A stretch of 64,000 nt of DNA from NCBI GenBank assembly GCA_009746045.1, contig RPFO01000359.1, positions 1,545,887 through 1,609,886 on the forward strand, written 5' to 3'. Under the pieces are notes generated by a model. The model did no database searches. It saw only the letters and a list, made by a program, of their open reading frames with translations, and had not been told where the DNA came from. The stretch is from Mesostigma viride. Lineage: Eukaryota > Streptophyta > Mesostigmatophyceae > Mesostigmatales > Mesostigmataceae. Shown here one piece after another: positions 11,807-21,563 of this stretch; within the stretch, counting starts at the first letter, position 1; every line of letters begins with the position of its first letter. A program made the position numbers and the translations under genes.

Positions 11807-14250
11807 AGCTGGACTGTTGCAGGCAGCATGTAGACCATGAAAATAGACCACCCACGAAAATTGGGCTCATTCTGAGCTCAAATGGTGACATGTGACAGCA
11901 TACATGTGCAGTTTTTCGTCATTTTCCCCCTTTTCTTACATGAAACAAATATGAATAGTGGACAAATGAACTCATTTAAGGCTGGACTGTTGCAGGCAGC
12001 ATGTAGACCATGAAAATAGACCACCCACAAAAATTGGGCTCATTCTGAGCTCAAATGGTGACATGTGACAGCATACATGTGCAGTTTTTCGTCATTTTCC
12101 CCCTTTTCTTACATGCAACAAATATGAATAGTGGACAAATGAACTCATATCAGGCTGGAAACTTGCAGGCAGCATCTAGACCATGAAAATAGACCACCCA
12201 CAAAAATTGGGCTCATTCTGAGCTCAAATGGTGACATGTGACAGCATACATGTGCAGTTTTTCGTCATTTTCCCCCTTTTCTTACATGCAACAAATATGA
12301 ACAGTGAACAAACGAACTCATTTCAGGCTGGATTCTTGCAGGCAGCATTTATACCATGAAAATAGACCACCCACAAAAATTGGGCTCATTCTGAGCTCAA
12401 ATGGTGACATGTGACAGCATACATGTGCAGTTTTTCGTCATTTTCCCCCTTTTCTTACATGAAACAAATATGAATAGTGAACAAATGAACTCATATCAGG
12501 CTGGATTCTTGCAGGCAGCATTTATACCATGAAAATAGACCACCCACGAAAATTGGGCTCATTCTGAGCTCAAATGGTGACATGTGACAGCATACATGTG
12601 CAGTTTTTCGTCATTTTCCCCCTTTTCTTACATGAAACAAATATGAACAGTGAACAAATGAACTCATATCAGGCTGGGTTCTTGCAGGCAGCATCTAGAC
12701 CATGAAAATAGACCACCCACAAAAATTGGGCTCATTCTGAGCTCAAATGGTGACATTTGACCGCATACATGTGCAGTTTTTCGTCATTTTCCCCCTTTTC
12801 TTACATGAAACAAATATGAATAGTGAACAAATGAACTCATATCAGGCTGGATTCTTGCAGGCAGCATTTATACCATGAAAATAGACCACCCACGAAAATT
12901 GGGCTCATTCTGAGCTCAAATGGTGACATGTGACAGCATACATGTGCAGTTTTTCGTCATTTTCCCCCTTTTCTTACATGAAACAAATATGAACAGTGAA
13001 CAAATGAACTCATATCAGGCTGGGTTCTTGCAGGCAGCATTTAGACCATGAAAATAGACCACCCACAAAAATTGGGCTCATTCTGAGCTCAAATGGTGAC
13101 ATTTGACCGCATACATGTGCAGTTTTTCGTCATTTTCCCCCTTTTCTTACATGAAACAAATATGAATAGTGAACAAATGAACTCATATCAGGCTGGATTC
13201 TTGCAGGCAGCATTTATACCATGAAAATAGACCACCCACAAAAATTGGGCTCATTCTGAGCTCAAATGGTGACATGTGACAGCATACATGTGCAGTTTTT
13301 CGTCATTTTCCCCCTTTTCTTACATGAAACAAATATGAACAGTGGACAAATGAACTCGTATCAGGCTGGGTTCTTGCAGGCAGCATCTAGACCATGAAAA
13401 TAGACCACCCACAAAAATTGGGCTCATTCTGAGCTCAAATGGTGACATGTGACAGCATACATGTGCAGTTTTTCGTCATTTTCCCCCTTTTCTTACATGA
13501 AACAAATATGAACAGTGGACAAATGAACTCGTATCAGGCTGGAAACTTGCAGGCAGCATCTAGACCATGAAAATAGACCACCCACAAAAATTGGGCTCAT
13601 TCTGAGCTCAAATGGTGACATGTGACAGCATACATGTGCAGTTTTTCGTCATTTTCCCCCTTTTCTTACATGAAACAAATATGAACAGTGAACAAATGAA
13701 CTCATATCAGGCTGGGTTCTTGCAGGCAGCATCTAGACCATGAAAATAGACCACCCACAAAAATTGGGCTCATTCTGAGCTCAAATGGTGACATGTGACA
13801 GCATACATGTGCAGTTTTTCGTCATTTTCCCCATTTTCTTACATGAAACAAATATGAACAGTGAACAAATGAACTCATATCAGGCTGGGTTCTTGCAGGC
13901 AGCATCTAGACCATGAAAATAGACCACCCACAAAAATTGGGCTCATTCTGAGCTCAAATGGTGACATGTGACCGCATACATGTGCAGTTTTTCGTCATTT
14001 TCCCCCTTTTCTTACATGAAACAAATATGAATAGTGAACAAATGAACTCATATCAGGCTGGATTCTTGCAGGCAGCATCCAGACCATGAAAATAGACCAC
14101 CCACAAAAATTGGGCTCATTCTGAGCTCAAATGGTGACATTTGACCGCATACATGTGCAGTTTTTCGTCATTTTCCCCCTTTTCTTACATGAAACAAATA
14201 TGAACAGTGAACAAATGAACTCATTTCAGGCTGGATTCTTGCAGGCAGCT
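11807..14250 (+). repeat. 173-bp tandem array, left arm of foldback element
   Basis: Unit starts (ggctgg) fall at 11807, 11980, 12153, 12326 and so on every 173 bp to 14229, giving 14 full units and a partial one. Units are nearly identical; variable sites are atgtaga/atctaga/atttata, gacagc/gaccgc and gaatag/gaacag. Each unit contains a palindrome-like acatgtgacagcatacatgt core and ends with a run of Cs before 'ttttcttacatg'. Confidence 0.97.
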
Positions 14251-14800
14251 CGGTTCTAAAACTGGTTACGATTTGTAGTTACGAGTAAAACTGGTAACTA
14301 GAAATAGGTACCAGTACCATCCAAATTAATTAAGCATGGATACCATTTGTAATAGTCTGAACCTTCACGACCGCCCATGGCAGCTCTCGCGAGCGATTAT
14401 TCTAGCTCCGCAAAATTATTGCAATCAGCCAATTTGATCGAATTCACCATCGTCTCGCTCGGGGTTGGCACGCCTCTCCCAATGATGCCTCTCCTGCCTC
14501 TTTTGTGGCTCGATCTTCCACCGACTCAGCGCGGCGTATGAAAGTTCCATTCATGCAGAATTCCAGGTAAGTCGGGGTAAAATGTAAAAGATGGGGGACA
14601 TACAATCTCCTTGGGGGAGGGATCTTGAGCTGTGGCCAAGTGCAGATTTATGACCGTTGATAAGGATGTACCAGGTTAGCGATTTGATCATTCCCATGAT
14701 GACCGTTAGGATGCGTGGGCCAAGGTGTATAGGTAAATAGGTGTACGTTTATTCCAAATATAGCCAATAGGTAATCCCTGCTAAGCATTCATGCAGAATT

Positions 14801-15440
14801 CATTCACCGACCCCCAACACTGACCGTACAGCCAGAACATACGAAAAGGTCTTGCATTCTCAATGAAAATGGGCTGTAACGGCATTCCATTGAGAATTCC
14901 ATTCAGAACTCATTCACCGACCCCCAACACTGACCGTACAGCCTGAATTGGGCTGAACATGCGAAAAGGACTTGCATTCTCAATGAAAATGGGCTGTTGC
15001 GGCATTCCATTGAGAATTCCATTGAGAACTCATTCACCGACCCCCAACACTGACCGTACAGCCTGAACTGGGCTGAACATGCGAAAAGGACTTGCATTCT
15101 CAATGAAAATGGGCTGTTGCGGCATTCCATTGAGAATTCCATTGAGAACCCATTCACCGACCCCCAACACTGACCGTACAGCCTGAACTGGGCTGAACAT
15201 GCAAAAAGGTCTTGCATTCTCAATGAAAATTGGCTGTTGCGGCATTCCATTGAGAATTCCATTGAGAACCCATTCACCGACCCCCAACACTGACCGTACA
15301 GCCTGAACTGGGCTGAACATGCGAAAAGGACTTGCATTCTCAATGAAAATGGGCTGTTGCGGCATTCCATTGAGAATTCCATTGAGAACCCATGCACCGA
15401 CCCCCAACACTGACCGTACAACCTGAACTGGGCTGAACAT
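14801..15440. repeat. 120-bp tandem array in the foldback core
   Basis: Six units start at 'cattcaccgaccccc' at 14801, 14911, 15031, 15151, 15271 and 15391; the first unit is 10 bp shorter. Because 120 is a multiple of 3, the minus strand stays open for 186-189 codons, encoding 40-residue repeats. That follows from the period and is not evidence for a protein. Confidence 0.95.
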
Positions 15441-15681
15441 GCGAGAAACGAAGGACCATCCAAAAGTGAAAAAATTCTGATTCAAACAGTCCGCGGTGTT
15501 GTCCGAGCCTCGCATGCAAATGGCATTTGAATGAACAAAGCACAGTGACCGTCGTCTTTGCGCGCGCGCGGCTGCAGGTGCGTACAGCCTGCCAAGCACT
15601 ACCGGTAATTACTTTGTGCGCGCACGAACAAAACCAACGTCGCCGGCGATTGTTTACCAAAACGTGCCTGCATAATATGAT

Positions 15682-16326
15682 ATGGCAATGAGTGAAACTG
15701 AGAACCAGAGGGCAAAACGCCTGTGTTATGCAAATACTTTAGGTGTTTGCGTGTTAGATCATGAAGATGGGGCAGATAACCAATGTCAGGGGAGATTGAC
15801 GTGCAGGTGCTTTGTGTACGTCGAAAATATTGTTCATGAACGGATTTTGGCAACGGTGAAGAAATTCTGGAAGCTACGTAGATGGCATGATAGGTCAGTA
15901 TGCTGTTCGGTTTTACAATTTCTTTTTCCGCCCAGTAGCTGCGGATATCGCGAGTATGGGTTATGGTACGCTTCTGGGCTAATGGGCGACCCGGGCAACA
16001 GAGGGACCTGGGCAGTTAGATGGGTCAAAGAGTCTCCATTTTTTCGTCGTGATATCGCAGTCACGCCTGGCGAAAACCACGGCGAGCGCGAGCCATATTT
16101 TACTTTTGCCGCAAGGCTGGGTGCTTCCCGGGCGTCACCGTCCTTTAATATATATTTCTTGAGCTGTTCCGCGCAGCTGGCGGCCTGGGCGCACGTCAAG
16201 AACAAGGTTCCGGATGTCATCCGCAACCGCGTCGTTCTAAATAAGCGTGTCAAGAGTATCGTAGCTTATAACTCCCGCAGACTTTATGATTCCGGTTCTT
16301 TTCGATGCCCAACGTCGTGGTTGTGA
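15682..16326 (+). CDS. Candidate 214-aa ORF in the foldback core, function unknown
   Basis: The only sizeable open frame in the unique core of the foldback element. It starts MAMSETENQRAKRLC, has moderate complexity and several Cys and Trp residues (VLDHEDGADNQCQGRL, then CRCFVYVENIV), and a basic C-terminal third (NKRVKSIVAYNSRRLYDSG). No DDE/D, HTH or zinc-finger pattern was recognised, so it cannot be called a transposase. A 139-codon antisense frame overlaps it, which lowers confidence. It could be a cargo gene, an exon, or chance. Confidence 0.3.
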   Translation: MAMSETENQRAKRLCYANTLGVCVLDHEDGADNQCQGRLTCRCFVYVENIVHERILATVKKFWKLRRWHDRSVCCSVLQFLFPPSSCGYREYGLWYASGLMGDPGNRGTWAVRWVKESPFFRRDIAVTPGENHGEREPYFTFAARLGASRASPSFNIYFLSCSAQLAAWAHVKNKVPDVIRNRVVLNKRVKSIVAYNSRRLYDSGSFRCPTSWL

Positions 16327-17143
16327 TTACGCCTATGTCCGGGGAACTTAAAGGAAGTTTGCTGGTAATGCTTTCTTTTCCCGTGTTGTCACTGAAAAGG
16401 TAAACGGCCTTGTGTCGTCAAAACAGCAGCAAGCAGAAGTCACTGTGCTTAGAATTGCAATGTGGTAGTTTGATTTAACACATATACTGCCTTGTTGCTG
16501 AAAACTTTTTCAAGGCCTGCTGGGATGTTGCCCATATGTTTCCAACGCTTTAACTCATGTCCAAGTGAGCTAGACTGGCTTGGAAACTTGAGCTTGTCAT
16601 GCTTACATTGTGCTTGTATTGCTATTTGTGCCTCTTTGCAGTATCTGCTTTATATATAATTGAAGGCTTCAGCATCATTGTCGAGCACCGTGGTGGCAGC
16701 CAAGCCTCCAATAACGATCATGGACCTAACCTTGCCAAGTATTTGCTTCTTATTATTTCATTCTTTGGACTGAGCTAGCTTTGAGCTAGCTTTACACCTG
16801 CTATTTGGCCTGCACCATGGTCCCTGGCTGCCAGTTACATTTTGTGCCCCCCCCGGCAGGCTGCAGGGTCTAGGATAGCGAGGGTGTAACGTAGACATGT
16901 TGTGGGCACCCTGGGTGCATTTTCAGGACCAGCCTTTACTTTACCTGGCCCTGCCTTCTTTCTGGGCATATTGTTGACTTGAGTGCTTGTTGGTCACTCG
17001 CGTAGCGACCCCCCTGCATTCATAAATCGTAAACCATTATACAATGAGCATATTTCATGGATGTTAAGCATTGCTACTCTTGAACACATCATACATGAAC
17101 ATGTTTCCATGCCGTACCCATGGATATGTTAAAATGTGTGAGT

Positions 17144-18283
17144 TATTACAAATGGTATCCATGCTTAATTAATTTGGATGGTACTGGTACCTATTTCTAG
17201 TTACCAGTTTTACTCGTAACTACAAATCGTAACCAGTTTTAGAACCGAGCTGCCTGCAAGAATCCAGCCTGAAATGAGTTCATTTGTTCACTGTTCATAT
17301 TTGTTTCATGTAAGAAAAGGGGGAAAATGACGAAAAACTGCACATGTATGCGGTCAAATGTCACCATTTGAGCTCAGAATGAGCCCAATTTTTGTGGGTG
17401 GTCTATTTTCATGGTCTAGATGCTGCCTGCAAGAATCCAGCCTGATATGAGTTCATTTGTTCACTATTCATATTTGTTTCATGTAAGAAAAGGGGGAAAA
17501 TGACGAAAAACTGCACATGTATGCGGTCACATGTCACCATTTGAGCTCAGAATGAGCCCAATTTTTGTGGGTGGTCTATTTTCATGGTCTAGATGCTGCC
17601 TGCAAGAACCCAGCCTGATATGAGTTCATTTGTTCACTGTTCATATTTGTTTCATGTAAGAAAAGGGGGAAAATGACGAAAAACTGCACATGTATGCTGT
17701 CACATGTCACCATTTGAGCTCAGAATGAGCCCAATTTTTGTGGGTGGTCTATTTTCATGGTCTAGATGCTGCCTGCAAGTTTCCAGCCTGATACGAGTTC
17801 ATTTGTCCACTGTTCATATTTGTTTCATGTAAGAAAAGGGGGAAAATGACGAAAAACTGCACATGTATGCTGTCACATGTCACCATTTGAGCTCAGAATG
17901 AGCCCAATTTTTGTGGGTGGTCTATTTTCATGGTCTAGATGCTGCCTGCAAGAACCCAGCCTGATACGAGTTCATTTGTCCACTGTTCATATTTGTTTCA
18001 TGTAAGAAAAGGGGGAAAATGACGAAAAACTGCACATGTATGCTGTCACATGTCACCATTTGAGCTCAGAATGAGCCCAATTTTTGTGGGTGGTCTATTT
18101 TCATGGTATAAATGCTGCCTGCAAGAATCCAGCCTGATATGAGTTCATTTGTTCACTATTCATATTTGTTTCATGTAAGAAAAGGGGGAAAATGACGAAA
18201 AACTGCACATGTATGCTGTCACATGTCACCATTTGAGCTCAGAATGAGCCCAATTTTTGTGGGTGGTCTATTTTCATGGTCTG
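17144..18283 (-). repeat. Right inverted arm of foldback element: unique 100-bp segment plus 173-bp array
   Basis: Read on the minus strand, units begin at 'ccagcc' positions 17264, 17437, 17610, 17783, 17956 and 18129, a 173-bp period, about six units. They are near-identical to left-arm units in inverted orientation. The inner 17144-17250 is an essentially perfect reverse complement of 14250-14354 (blocks ggtaccagtaccatcc, taattaagcatgg). The arm is shorter than the left one, so unit number differs between arms, as expected from unequal exchange. Confidence 0.95.
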
Positions 18284-19171
18284 AAGGCTGGATGACCCCT
18301 GCTTTATTGACAAATATAAGGATTTAATCACATGTGGAAAAATTGAGTAAAATTTATGAAATTGAGCAAACACTTATGAATCCCCTCCCGGCGGACAAGA
18401 TTTCTTTTCTCAGACGCCGCAAACGGCTTGAGAAGACTCTCTTCACCCTTGACGACGACTTGACCCTGCGGGCGCAGCAACAACGGCGACGCCGGGAGCT
18501 ATGGCCGACCTACCTCCAGCTCCGGCAGACCAAGGCGGGGCAGCCGGTGTACTGGAAGGGGGCGGCCATCTACGTCGGCCACAAGCCCTGGCAGGCGACC
18601 CGCCCGCGGCCGGCCAGCGACTCCAGACGCCCCAGCTTAGGGGAATACAGCAGTAGTAGTGTAGAATAGATAGACCGTGGCCATGTATATGTACGCCTCC
18701 TAGAGGCACTATCCCAGCTAAGCCACGCGCTTTATTTAATCATGTACATGTGTGCCTATGATGTGCCACACTCTGGACAGATGATGCCTAGTTTTATTTA
18801 GTTATGTTGTGCCCATGCAGAGAGCTGCTGCATGCATGAGATGCCACGCTCTAGCTTTTGTATAGCCATGATGATCTTCCCCTCCGTGCCAGGATCCCCC
18901 CCTTAGGCGGGTTGAACCTGAGACATGCAGCATGGTGGTGCCGGTGCCCTGGTGCACCTAGAGCAAGGGTCGTTTACATTCCCACCCTTGCAGGAAGTAG
19001 CTTAGAATGTATGATAGGCCATATGCCCCTTCTCTAGGCTATGTGTGCTACATATACTCCCAACGGAGTTATGTTCCGAATTAATTAATTAAATCCATTC
19101 CATCCCATGTCCCCCTCCCACTGAGGACTTATGCTCACGTGACGCAGTCACGTGTCTATTAATTAATTAAT

Positions 19172-19181
19172 TAAGTAAGTT

Positions 19182-19270
<89 letters not shown>

Positions 19271-19282
19271 TTAAGTAAGTAC
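19172..19282. repeat. (TAAG)n microsatellite
   Basis: More than 20 near-perfect TAAG tetranucleotides, preceded by TTAA-type units at 19157-19172. It follows the 3' tail of ORF1-only copy 2 and its duplicated target. It probably grew from another LINE tail. Confidence 0.95.
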
Positions 19283-19286
19283 TTGC

Positions 19287-19915
19287 GTGTCATGCGCACA
19301 GGCATGCCACAGAGTATACTATGCTAGTTTCTCATTAGAAAAAAAAAAAAGGTCCTGGTCCTCACGGTGCTCACCTATCAAAGAGACAACCTATGGCGCC
19401 GAGGCCTGGACGCTCACGGACACGCTGGCGGCCAAGCTAGATGGCACGGTAACCAGGATGCTCCGTCAGGCCCTGATGAATGTAGGGTTTACCACGCATA
19501 GCCTCTATAGAATCTTTGTACCAGGGCATGCCTCGCATTTCGGACGAGATTAGACAGCGTAGGATAGCATATTCGTAGGACATCTTGCTCGCACCAGCCA
19601 GGTAGACACCGACCTCGGTCTGGCCAGCCCCCAGCGGCTTGGCCAGCCAGGGCGGCATATCCTGACCTGGCCTGCATGGCCCCAAGGACATACCTAAGAA
19701 GGTAGGCAAACATGCCACGACCTACCCACAGCAGTTGCTGGCCGACCTCATGGTCCCAGCCTCGTTTGAACATCGCATTCACTCCCTCTCTCTTGCTTGG
19801 ACTGCTGTGCAGGACAAGAAGAGGTAGAAGACCATTGTCCAGGCTCATGCATACGCCCGCCCCTGTGGGCAAGCCTCCTCCCCCCAAGCGGAAGGGGCGC
19901 TTTGCTGAGTAGAAT
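19287..19915 (+). pseudogene. C-terminal remnant of LINE RT ORF, fragment B
   Basis: It reads ETTYGAEAWTLTDTLAAKL, then MLRQALMNVG and LYRIFVPGHASHF, and after a frame change the RRIAYS/GHLARTSQ-like and GRHILTW-like segments. It closely parallels the fragment at 9129-9644 and comes from the same LINE family. No catalytic region is present. Confidence 0.75.
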
Positions 19916-19996
19916 AGGGTTTTCTCGATTAGATTAGAGTTAGATTAGTTCGGTTTCGCGGCTCTGCCCACCTCCATCCATCCAGCAAGGGACTAT

Positions 19997-21505
19997 TAAT
20001 TAATTAATTAATTAAACTCGTGCTCCCGTTGGGGAGTCACGGAGCACCGAAGTGCTTTTAATCCCTGTGTGTGCACTAAAGGAGAAAGGGCAGAGACCCC
20101 CAGTCTCCTTCATGCCAAAGGCATGCCACAGCTGCAATCGGGCGCGGCTAGCTAAAAGGACAGGCTAACGATCCGGCAAACTGTGGGTGCAATAAGTAAG
20201 ACCCATGTGAGCATATATCATAGCAAGGAGCGTGGGCAAGTAATCTGAACATAGCCAGGGCGTAGCATGGCTGTACTAGGACTAGGCTAAGGCTATGGCT
20301 GGTTGTGTACCGTGCGTTGGCGGCACGTGACTAGGTGTGGTGGCACAGCTCAGGCGACATCTAGGCATGGCTGCCTTAGCGGCAGTGACGCCAATGGTTA
20401 CAAGCTAGGGCTATTGCTATTCTAGCCCGCTGGGGGCGTCCACATCTTGTGGTTGATCATCAGGTCCCCGCCCCTCCAGTACACCTTGGGCTTCTGGGGG
20501 TCCTGCTTATGGCGGAGGTATTCCGGCCACAGGTCGCGTCGCTGCTGTTGCTGAGCGGGGGTGAGGTCGTCATCCAGCGTCCAGGTGCATCGTGCAACCG
20601 CTTGCGACGAGAGAGGAACCGCTGCTTATCCTCAGGGGAGGGGAAGGTGAGTAGGACTGGTGGGGGAGCCGCCTTGTCCCGTGAGTGGGGAAGGCGGTGG
20701 CACCCACGCAGTTCTACCTCACCTACCAGGCCCATGAGGGTAAGAAGCTGGTTCTTGAGCTCGTCAGCAAGAGAGGTTGACGTCTCACCTGGCTTCTGGG
20801 GGAAGCGACGTAGCACCACGCGGCACTCGCGGCGAGCGCGGTCGGTGACCTCTCGTTGCTGGGCCTGGCGGTGGTCCTCCAGCTCCTGGAGCTTTGTGGC
20901 GATGGCGTCGGTGGTGGAGGCGGTCGCTGACCGCAGCAGGTCGGCGTAGGAGAGCGGCGGGAGGTCGCCAGCATCCTGCCGGGGTGGCTGGGATGCAATG
21001 GTGGCCGTCTGCTCCGCTATCTTGGGGACCTGTGTGGCCAGGGCCTCGGTGTGGGCGGTGATGGCCTCAAGCTTCTTCAGGAGCACGCCACACTTGCCCT
21101 CCACCTGGTTAAAGGCGAGAGACAAGTGCAGCATGCTTTTCCGAAGCCTGCGCCGCGGTGTGTAGCGCCGTGAACTGGGGTTGTAGCTTGTGGACGACCT
21201 TGGTTTCCACGTTGGAGACCCGGGCTTCCACCGTGTTGAGCGTGGTGTTCAGCCATGTCAGCTTCTCGGCCAGCGGCCAGGTCACGTGCTCCTCCAGCAC
21301 TGCGCGGATGTCATCCTTGCAGAGGGAGGGCCGAGCCGATGGGGCAGCCGGCTGTGCGAGGCTGGCGTTGATCGCTCTGGTGATGTCGCCGACGCAGCGC
21401 TGGTAGTGGCTGGTCAAGATAAACAGGCGTTGGCTTGGTTCGTCAAAGGTGTAGAGCCAGGACGTGTCGCGGTAGTCGATAGCCGCCCCCCCCTTCAGGG
21501 TCACG
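19997..21505 (-). mobile_element. ORF1-only L1-like element, copy 3 (5'-truncated, minus strand)
   Basis: The direct repeat AAGGGACTAT at 19987-19996 and 21506-21515 shows that it landed in the 3' UTR of LINE fragment B. On the minus strand it holds ORF1 (ending 20422), about 380 bp of non-coding sequence, a hairpin (ctcccCAACgggag) and a TTAA-type tail at 19997-20017. It is diverged from copies 1 and 2 but has the same layout, again without ORF2. Confidence 0.8.
20422..21505 (-). pseudogene. L1-type ORF1, copy 3, frameshifted and 5'-truncated
   Basis: The minus-strand reading begins inside ORF1 (YRDTSWLYTFDEPSQRLFIL) and changes frame near 21120 and again near 20590. A central coiled-coil-like stretch (TALATQVPKIAEQTATIA and KLQELEDHRQAQQREVTDRA) is followed by the RRM (CRVVLRRFPQKPGETSTSL, HRLPHSRDKAAPPPVLLTF) and the C-terminal domain (WTLDDDLTPAQQQQRRDLW, VYWRGGDLMINHKMW), with a TAG at 20422. 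The coiled coil, RRM, CTD order is that of L1 ORF1p. Two frameshifts make it a pseudogene. Confidence 0.75.
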
Positions 21506-21563
21506 AAGGGACTATGTGCTACATGATCTCCCAACGGAGTCATGTTATTCTCATCTAATTTAA

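Larger units (their letters stand above)
14355..17143. other. Unique core of the foldback element outside its array and ORF
   Basis: Apart from the 120-bp array and the candidate ORF, the core is single-copy in this window, with moderate GC. No second open frame, promoter or known transposase motif was found. The part at 16330-17140 is AT-richer and appears non-coding. Confidence 0.5.
11726..18386 (+). mobile_element. 6.66-kb foldback-type DNA element in the ORF1 of copy 2
   Basis: The ends are inverted repeats beginning AGGGGATTCATARGTG and running 33 bp with two mismatches. The target CCCGG is duplicated at 11721-11725 and 18387-18391. The uninterrupted site aagac-CCCGG-cggac is present in copy 1 at 8409-8421, which fixes both ends exactly. 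Inside the termini, both arms consist of 173-bp tandem repeats in opposite orientation (14 copies left, about 6 right) followed by a shared unique segment of about 100 bp (14250-14354 against 17144-17250). The middle 2.8 kb holds a 120-bp tandem array and one 214-codon open frame. Long inverted repeats made of tandem repeats are the hallmark of foldback elements. No transposase was recognised and the superfamily is unknown. Confidence 0.9.
10385..19092 (+). mobile_element. ORF1-only L1-like retrotransposon, copy 2, split by a foldback element
   Basis: An 11-bp direct repeat ATCCATTCCAT at 10374-10384 and 19093-19103 marks the target-site duplication. Removing the 6,661-bp foldback element and its 5-bp duplication leaves about 2,042 bp: (GCCACGA)3 leader, ORF1, about 350 bp of 3' UTR, the 'tatgtg..gctacatatact' block with the ccaac hairpin, and a TTAA-type tail. 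ORF2 is absent. Because both ends and the duplication are present, this is a complete insertion of a short element and not a chance deletion product. Confidence 0.85.
19283..21563 (+). mobile_element. 5'-truncated LINE (fragment B), itself interrupted by ORF1-only copy 3
   Basis: The first part (19283-19996) carries the reverse-transcriptase C-terminus. Its 3' end continues at 21506 (aagggactatgtgctacatg, then atctcccaacggagtcatgtt) with an AT-rich tail ending at the TTAA of 21560. Between them lies copy 3, bounded by a 10-bp target duplication. The 5' limit is set only approximately, at the end of the TAAG repeat. Confidence 0.7.

Noticed and set aside
14903-15599. Minus-strand protein of 40-residue repeats in the foldback core
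   Set aside because: The 120-bp period keeps any stop-free frame open; two frames are open at once and the sequence has no known fold.
15834-16253. 139-codon frame antisense to the foldback core ORF
   Set aside because: Shorter than the overlapping 214-codon frame and likewise without domain support; mentioned only as a reason for caution.
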